Source: Schistosoma haematobium
Taxonomy: Eukaryota; Platyhelminthes; Trematoda; Strigeidida; Schistosomatidae
Length of the DNA: 64,000 nt
Direction: 5' to 3'
Assembly (NCBI RefSeq): GCF_000699445.3
Contig: NC_067198.1
Span: 5,552,801 to 5,616,800 of the forward strand
Positions 57,612-64,000 of this stretch are shown here, in pieces. Numbering within the stretch: the first letter of the stretch is position 1; each line of letters opens with the position of its first letter. Under the pieces are notes generated by a model. It was not told the origin of the DNA and did no database searches. It worked only from the letters and a program-made list of their open reading frames with translations. A program made the translations under genes and the position numbers.

Positions 57612-58022
57612 TTCATCAATTTGTGTGTGGGCTGTGATACTGCCCGGGTGCCCAAACCGAAGCAGGTGGTTATCTTAGGGGCCACTCCCCGAGCCTTTGA
57701 CCTAAAGGTCTAACCCACAAGGCAGTGGAGCATCGTAAGGAGATGCAGTCCCATGGTAGCCGGTGACCAACGATTGGTTCATACGCCATTCGTTCCCGCA
57801 GGATACTGGAGCCCATGTGCACCATTGATTTGGAATCCGGTTAAAGCGCCGGACACTCGCTTTTCGTCCTCTCATTTTCGTAGACAACACCCCCGCCACG
57901 AGAAGGCAATGAGTAGGACTTCCCTGGCAGAGGCTGTATACGCGTGGCCGTGTGAGAGTGTTTCGAGAGGGAGAGCGGACTCTCCCCACTCTCGGCCGTA
58001 CCAGGGCATTCAGGGGGGCTAA
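57612..58022 (+). repeat. 480-bp repeat, 3' part after the LINE insertion
   Basis: Resumes at TTTGTGTGTGGGCTGTGATAC and runs to CCGTACCAGGGCATTCAGG. It has a deletion of about 40 bases near 57830 relative to other copies. It completes the fragment at 54060-54145. Confidence 0.85.
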
Positions 58023-59384
58023 ACTTTTGATCGATTTCTGAATAAAATAAATAATTTTAAGTAAACAAACTTCGTATTTAACTGATTCACTAAGTATTAG
58101 CGTATAAACCAAACTGTGAGTGTCAGGGCTAATGTTGCCCTGTTGTCCAAACTGAAGCAGGAAGGGCGGGGTTCGGTCTTGAGACTTAGTGGCTGAAAGT
58201 CATCCACCAATTAGTCACCTCCCCATTGCAGATGAATTATTGACTGTCGTTGACAATCTCATAGTTTTAACTCTGGCTTCAACAGACATTTCGCTTTATT
58301 CAGGAGAGATATATGACTTGTAAATTTCTGCGACTCAGAGAAGCGTTTGTATTAGTTCTGAAGAATTTTCAAATGGATAGATAGAAGGGAACATTTTATT
58401 ACAAAACAGTATATATTGAATTAAATCTACAGTTAATATCTGTGTTATATCTATTATCTTTATAGTCGATGACCAAGAATAAACGAATTAAGTAGAAATG
58501 GAATATATATATTAGCAATTGAATTGACTACCGTACACATTAGTAATAAGAATAGTGTAATAGGACTATGTGGACACTGCTGATCTGAAATAAATGTAGC
58601 ATTAGATCACACCAAAATCAGAAATTTTTGTAGTGGAATTAACGTTTTTTCGACACTGGCACTTAGAATCACCAACATTTATACTGTGCTGAAGAGAATC
58701 CAGGACTGAATTAAATGACTGGTCTAATCAGTATTGTATTTAAATGAGTTCAAACTGTCTTGAGTGTCAATTAGTCAGCTTGCCTCGAGTATTTATACAT
58801 CAATATAATAATGGAATATTACTAATAGATAAATAGACAGACAGATAAACAAACAAACTAATGAATATTGGGAAGGTCCACACATAAAGCATCCAAATTT
58901 ATCACACAACTGAGCATAAGTTGAAAAATCGAATTGTACTGATGTACTTGACATCCACATGCTGAGTTAGACATTTTATTCCGAAATGAGTAAACGATTA
59001 TGTTCATTTAACCTGTTCGCATAGAATACCATACTGTGCTCAAAATTGATACATGATGACAAGGTATGCCAACTAACGTAGTCTTTTGTGGTTAGTTTTG
59101 AGTAATTCTCAAATTAATATACTGCATCTGTGACATTCAGTTCCAAATTATTTTGAAAATAGTAATTTTGATCACCAAGGCCAATTTTTGCTTCTATTAT
59201 ACCCATATCTATGAAGTGTGAATGGTCCGAGTTCTTAATTGCTTTTCACTACCTTCACAAGACTCATAAAGTCATTGATCAGTCGTATAGATGTTCATAC
59301 ACGTGAAAATTCATCCCGTTGATTAGCACACTATTGCTATCATGTAATATCTACTGTCTTACAATTACTCATATTAATAAAGCT
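58023..59384. other. Non-coding stretch
   Basis: A+T-rich, no gene or RNA recognised. Confidence 0.5.
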
Positions 59385-60196
59385 ACCTTACGTACTTACA
59401 CCTGTTACTCCTCATGGGGCAGCATAAGCCGCCCACCAGCATCCTCCATCGAACTCTGTCCTGGAAAATCCTTTACAGTTGCTATTCATTCTTTTGATAT
59501 CAACCTTCAATTATCGACATAGTGTGTTCTTTTGCCTTCCTCTTTTCCGTCTCCCTTCACGACTTCAAGTTAGGGCTTGCATCGTGATGCAGTCTGATGA
59601 TTTCCGTAATGTATGTCCTATCCACTTCCAACGTCTTTTCCTAGTTTCCCCTTCAGATGGAATATAGTTTGTTCTTTTCCACAGTAGGCCATTACTTATG
59701 GTATCCGACCGACAGACATTGAGTATATTGTGTAGACAATTGTTCGTAAATACCTGTGCTTTTCCGATGATCGTTGTGGTAGTTCTCTAAGTTTCAGCTC
59801 CATATAATAGAACTGCCTTGACGTTCGTATTGAAGTTTTTGACTTTGATATTGGTTGATAGTTGTTTTGAGTTCCATATGTTCTTCAACTGTAGGAATGC
59901 TGTCATTGCTTTTCCAATCTTCTCCTTTACTTCTGCATCAGATACTCCTTGTTTATCGATGATGCTTCCCAGGTATGTGAAGGATTCCATCTCTTCCCGA
60001 GGTTCTCCATCAAGTGTGACTGGGCTGATGTTCTCCATGTTGCATTTGAGGATGTTGCCTTTTCCCTTGTGTATGTTCAAGTCTACTGATGCAGAGGCTT
60101 CTGCTACACTGGTTGTCTTGACCTGCATTTGTTAGTGGGTATGGGTTAGACAAACTAGGTAATCTGTGAAGTCCGAATCGTCTAGCTGAATCTAAG
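59385..60196 (-). mobile_element. RTE-like LINE 3' fragment (minus strand)
   Basis: Same subfamily as 9125-10345: the minus-strand frame 60128-59787 encodes SVAEASASVDLNIHKGKGN, SFTYLGSIIDKQG and VLLYGAE. Weak similarity continues to a (GTAA)-type 3' end near 59385. It covers only the region after the catalytic YxDD motif. Confidence 0.75.
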
Positions 60197-60939
60197 CTGT
60201 CTAAATAAAACTACGTATTGGGAAGTAAAAGACTTCTGATGTAAGTTAGGTTTTGGATCAAAAGCTTCCTGTTAAAGCATAATATGGTTAAAAGTCGTTC
60301 ACTAGTGTTTTTGTCTAAACATATATTTTATTGAGCACAGATAACAACTCAAATTGTTGTCGTTAGCTTTTTGATTTATAACGTTTTATTGATTTCTGAA
60401 AGTTGACTTTGACACAACATATCACCGATCTACTCAGATTATCATCTAAATTCGAACTATATGGAAAATGCTATCCTTTACTCTGAAATGGTATGAAAAC
60501 CATGATGATTAGTTTAATTATGAACAAACGGCTATGAAATCTTTTAACAACGTTGGCCTAGTCAACTAGCGCTACTTATCTGGATCAATAGGATTCAATC
60601 TTTAATTTGTACCATTGGTGTATTTTATTCTAAAGACCGTGTATTTCATTATGCTAATCTCATGAAGATACACTAAGCATGTCGTGTGTACTGATGTGAA
60701 TGTTAGACCTTTAAAATAAATATACTACAATAATCTACACACGGTATTAGTTGGCTCTCACTTAAAATGAATAGCCTGTAGATAAACAGACTAACCTGTA
60801 CTTATATATATATATATATATATCAGTAATTGAAGTGAATATGAATAAATAATTAACTATGAACTTATTCAATTCAGAACTATATGTAAATTTTGATTTT
60901 CACTGATGGATAATATTTACTATTTTTGTTTAAAAACAG
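60197..60939. other. Non-coding stretch
   Basis: No gene; contains a short (TA)n run at 60803-60823. Probably intron upstream of the 60940 exon. Confidence 0.45.
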
Positions 60940-60973
60940 AGGTTAAATGAAAAAAGAAGTCTGGATCATTTAG
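60940..60973 (+). CDS. 34-nt exon of a plus-strand host gene (partial)
   Basis: Acceptor TTTAAAAACAG and consensus donor TTAG/GTAAGT. Translates RLNEKRSLDHL with one base left over, which completes a glycine codon with the next exon at 61315. Clean splice sites, a continuous frame and a size typical of schistosome short exons support it. Confidence 0.6.
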
Positions 60974-61314
60974 GTAAGTTATCATCATCTTTTTGTTAGT
61001 AAGATAATCTTGAGATGAGTAAATCGTTAAAAGGCTCAATTTCGGTCACTACAGGCTACCTTATTGAGTACTTATCATTTCAATTGTGCTTGTGGACCAT
61101 ATTATATAATCTGCATCAATCATCTACTTTCCAAAGACATATCTAAGCATCATCCTGCATGGATGTAAGTCATTCAAGAATTCCGGTGCTTGCCAGTGCT
61201 TTAATTTTGATTGTATGACTTACTTAGATCAGTCAGTGATGTAGATCGCTCCAAATAAACAACAACCATAACATTCAATAAAATACTGAGTATATTGTCT
61301 TTTTTTAAATTTAG

Positions 61315-61604
61315 GCCCTGAATATTCCAACATTTATCAATCTGATAACAATGAACTCAATGCTCAACCATCACTGAATTCAGCAGTTCAACCTATCAAC
61401 AGTAATTATTTGAATAGAGATTTGGAAACGATTCATTCAAGGCAGAAAAATGTTAAATATGTTAGTGAAAATACATTGAGAAGTAAAAATGTGCAAGTTG
61501 AATATAAACCGAATGAAGATAAACCACCACCTAGACCACCAAGAAATCCACATGTGTTACACACTGTTAAAGAACATGCAAATATGCGTGATGATGAGAT
61601 TGTT
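61315..61604 (+). CDS. Exon of a plus-strand host gene with a proline-rich SH3-ligand-like motif
   Basis: Acceptor TTTTTTTAAATTTAG, 290 open bases, donor GTT/GTAAGT. With the preceding exon it gives 108 continuous codons. The peptide is polar and asparagine-rich (YSNIYQSDNNELNAQPS) and contains DKPPPRPPRNPH, a PxxP motif with arginines as bound by SH3 domains, so a signalling or cytoskeletal adaptor is possible. It may belong with the PH-like exons at 53.2 kb. No family recognised; gene ends not found. Confidence 0.6.
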
Positions 61605-62635
61605 GTAAGTCATCGCTTGTGTAAATTTGTAGACATTGTTCTAATTTTTCTGAAATTAGAGGTGATTAACCACCAGTCTTTCATTCAAATTTAGTTAGTC
61701 GTGCAGACAGTAAAGACATTCATGCTTTCAATTAGCAGGTTATAAATTCAAATCCCACTTTATTCTTTTTAGATTTGAACAATCAAATTAGCCTTCAAAC
61801 GAGAGTAAACTATGGGTCAAAGCTGAGTACATACATATATCCATGGTAAACGAATTACTTTCATTTTTGTGGACAGTATCTATCAAAAGTTGATCACACT
61901 TGAGTTATCGCTGAAAACCAGAAGACACTGGACATCTGTTTGTTTCTAGTATGAGAACCTTTAGTAATGCATACCCACGACCCTACCAGGGATCTAGTGG
62001 TGAAGTATTCGTCGTGAGACATGAAATGTTTGCGTACCAAACATTTTGGGGTATTTCACCTAGTGTATGGGTTCTGGATATATATGAGCTCAATTTTTAC
62101 TGAGGATTTCGTTGCAAGCCCTAACTTAAACCTTTCTTTTATTGTCTGACATGTTGGGATGTGTTAAAGTGCCATATTCATAAAAGACAGATGTGGATAA
62201 CTTCAGATGGTTGAATAAATTCATTTTGATGAACTTGTTTGCTAAGGGTTTTTTAGTGGCCTTGTTTCTTTCTGTGTTATGGTATATCCGTCAATTGTTT
62301 TGTCAGATTAGCTTCTAATCATATGATCGACTGGTTGATCTACCCTTCTTTGATAGATAAGTAAGCAGATTATGTTGATCTTGATATCTATTGATTGTAA
62401 GTTAAATTGAATATCATGCTTCAGAAACTCTTTAACACTCACTGAGTTTTGTCAGTTCCCAAGTCAACTATGTGTTTACAGTTGTCTGCTTACATTGTTA
62501 CAAATAATGACACATTGTTTCTTGTAACTACTTAACATATATTGCGTGCATATGTAAACTAATACGGTATTTACTTTACTCAGTATGGTACTTTTTACAG
62601 TTGGTGGGATTTATTTTGTAGATGATTTTGAATTT
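61605..62635. other. Non-coding stretch
   Basis: No further exon of the plus-strand gene could be recognised; presumably intron. Confidence 0.4.
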
Positions 62636-62880
62636 AAATTCACTTGGTATTGTTTACTTGAATCTTCCCATTGATGTTTAGGACTTCACCCCATTACACA
62701 AGCAAGTGGCTATCAGAACTCAGTAGCTAAGTGGATAATGTGATAGCGTTTGAAGCGAACGGTACTGGGTTCGAGTCCCAGAGTAGACGTCAACTCTGAG
62801 ATATAGGTACATCTAGCTGAAAAGTCCCAAATAGGACGGGACTCGCGTCCTAGATTCCACTGCTAGCCACTATTCATCTT
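62636..62880 (+). repeat. Smα SINE (plus strand)
   Basis: A tRNA-like head (A-box-like TAGCTAAGTGGATAATG, B box GGTTCGAGTCCC near 62768) is followed by the hammerhead region at 62817-62850 and the end CTAGATTCCACTGCTAGCC. The core reads CUGAAAA and GAAA has become GGGA, so the ribozyme is dead. Stem II GUCC/GGAC is kept. Confidence 0.85.
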
Positions 62881-64000
62881 TGAATTTGAATTTATGTTTC
62901 TCTACTGTTATTTTCTTTGGTCCATATAAAATATCGCTAATTGCGAAGCTTAAAAGCGTCACTTCTATTTAAAGTAGGAGTTCGTAAATTTTTTACCCGC
63001 TTTGTCGACGAAAGCTTCACATCCAACTAGAAGAATACAAAATCATTAAAAACATTTGTATGTGACCTATTTAAATGTTGAGTCTACTTAAGTTTGGACA
63101 GGAACTGTATGACCTCCTGGTTTATATCACAGTCACACGTCATAGTCGATATCTAATCTGGCTTATCCTATCGTGAAAATCAAGCGAATCGATTTTTTTA
63201 GTGACTGTACAGCTCAAATAGCATCTTATCGAAACAACAAGAACAGACAAGATAAGTAAAGAGCGAAGCCACTACTGCATAGGCCTTTTTATAGCCCGCA
63301 ACTAATTAATCCATATTGGTTATTCTTGATCTTAAAAAAAGGCTCGGTAATCTGTTCAAAACTAAGTGGTCTGGCGTCTAAAGTAGAAACAGTTCAGTTT
63401 AATATATTGTTCAACTAGGGCTCAATGATATTTTACTGGCCCTATACATCCACTTAAACTGAGAATCTTCTTCACTTCAAGGTTAGAGCACATATAGCTA
63501 ACCAGTTTGATTGAAAGTATTATTATTAAGCTGAGTTACGACCATCTCTGTACGACTTGATCAAATTTAATGATCAACTAATATAAATGCGATAAAAATT
63601 AGCTTCACTTTATGTTAAGCTCATCCACTGTCAAATATAATGCATCAAATCATGATAAACCGTTTAACCGATAAGATACATTAAAATTTTAATAACATTC
63701 AGTTAGTATTGATGAAGAAAAAGATACTATATTGTATACTTTTTAGTAACAGATCTACGTATATGTGTACTGGCATACCTATTAGTTGGTACTATCAAAT
63801 TGGTGTTTTGACGCAGTTTAGGAATTTTCATTGTAAACAGCTGTTCAGTGACTCGTCTTAGCAACCACAATAATTTACATTGATTAACCGCTAAATAGTA
63901 ATCGATGTTATGATTATCCGATTTGAAGTGCTGGTCAAAGTCCATCAGCCATGTTGCAGTAATGTGACCGCTAGTTCAAGTGACCTGAAATTGTCTATGC
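62881..64000. other. Non-coding stretch to the window end
   Basis: No gene recognised. The minus-strand frame 63727-63945 has no family resemblance. The last 35 bases resemble 18525-18545 and may start another repeat. Confidence 0.4.

Noticed and set aside
57444..57713. Asparagine-rich 89-codon frame as a low-complexity protein
   Set aside because: It is translation of an AAT/AAC microsatellite running into the 480-bp repeat.

Overview
This is a window of flatworm nuclear DNA, almost certainly from a blood fluke (Schistosoma). The grounds are Smα-type SINEs with hammerhead-ribozyme relics, RTE-type LINEs, Penelope-like and Ty3/gypsy elements, a Mutator-like transposon, very short introns (31 nt here), tiny exons (34 nt and possibly 20 nt) and A+T-rich non-coding DNA. 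The species cannot be settled by reading alone.

The one complete host protein-coding gene lies on the minus strand at 28089-33398. It is a 1769-residue histone H3K4 methyltransferase of the KMT2C/D (MLL3/4, Trr) type with an extended PHD finger, FYRN, FYRC, a WIN motif, SET and post-SET. Its coding part is a single exon preceded by a probable 165-nt 5'UTR intron. On the plus strand are pieces of one or more other host genes: two exons split by a 31-nt intron with a weak PH-domain-like look (53214-53537), two in-frame joined exons with a PPPRPPR motif (60940-61604), a possible 20-nt microexon (2094-2113) and weaker exon candidates near 25.5 and 26.1 kb. If the plus-strand exons are one gene, it could span the window with KMT2 nested in an intron.

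Layout. 0-26.5 kb is a repeat field: a tRNA-derived SINE carrying a hammerhead ribozyme (copies near 3.5, 4.0, 6.9, 7.6, 15.3, 15.5, 17.7 and 18.0 kb), Smα copies, an unnamed ~480-bp repeat (4.8, 5.9, 8.1, 11.5, 16.9 and 19.1 kb), LINE fragments (9.1, 12.7 and 14.4 kb), a pair of LTR-like repeats (14.0 and 21.0 kb) and Penelope-like fragments (19.7-20.1, 21.5-22.3 and 26.3-26.5 kb). 28-33.6 kb is the KMT2 gene. 34.3-46.2 kb is a nest of LTR elements: a 5' LTR with primer-binding site and decayed pol, fused to a second gypsy element that is split by a Mutator-like transposon, then two LTR copies in opposite orientation. 48-53 kb holds a LINE tail, a tandem duplication, a palindrome of telomere-like repeats and a third gypsy fragment between inverted LTR pieces. 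54.1-58.0 kb is a nearly full RTE-type LINE inserted inside a copy of the 480-bp repeat. The rest is non-coding DNA with a LINE fragment (59.4-60.2 kb) and an Smα copy (62.6-62.9 kb).

The most notable signal is the second hammerhead family. Two copies (4040-4083 plus strand, 15301-15344 minus strand) keep every conserved core position of a type I hammerhead, with a self-complementary stem III and a five-base-pair stem I, inside a tRNA-headed SINE whose sequence differs from Smα.
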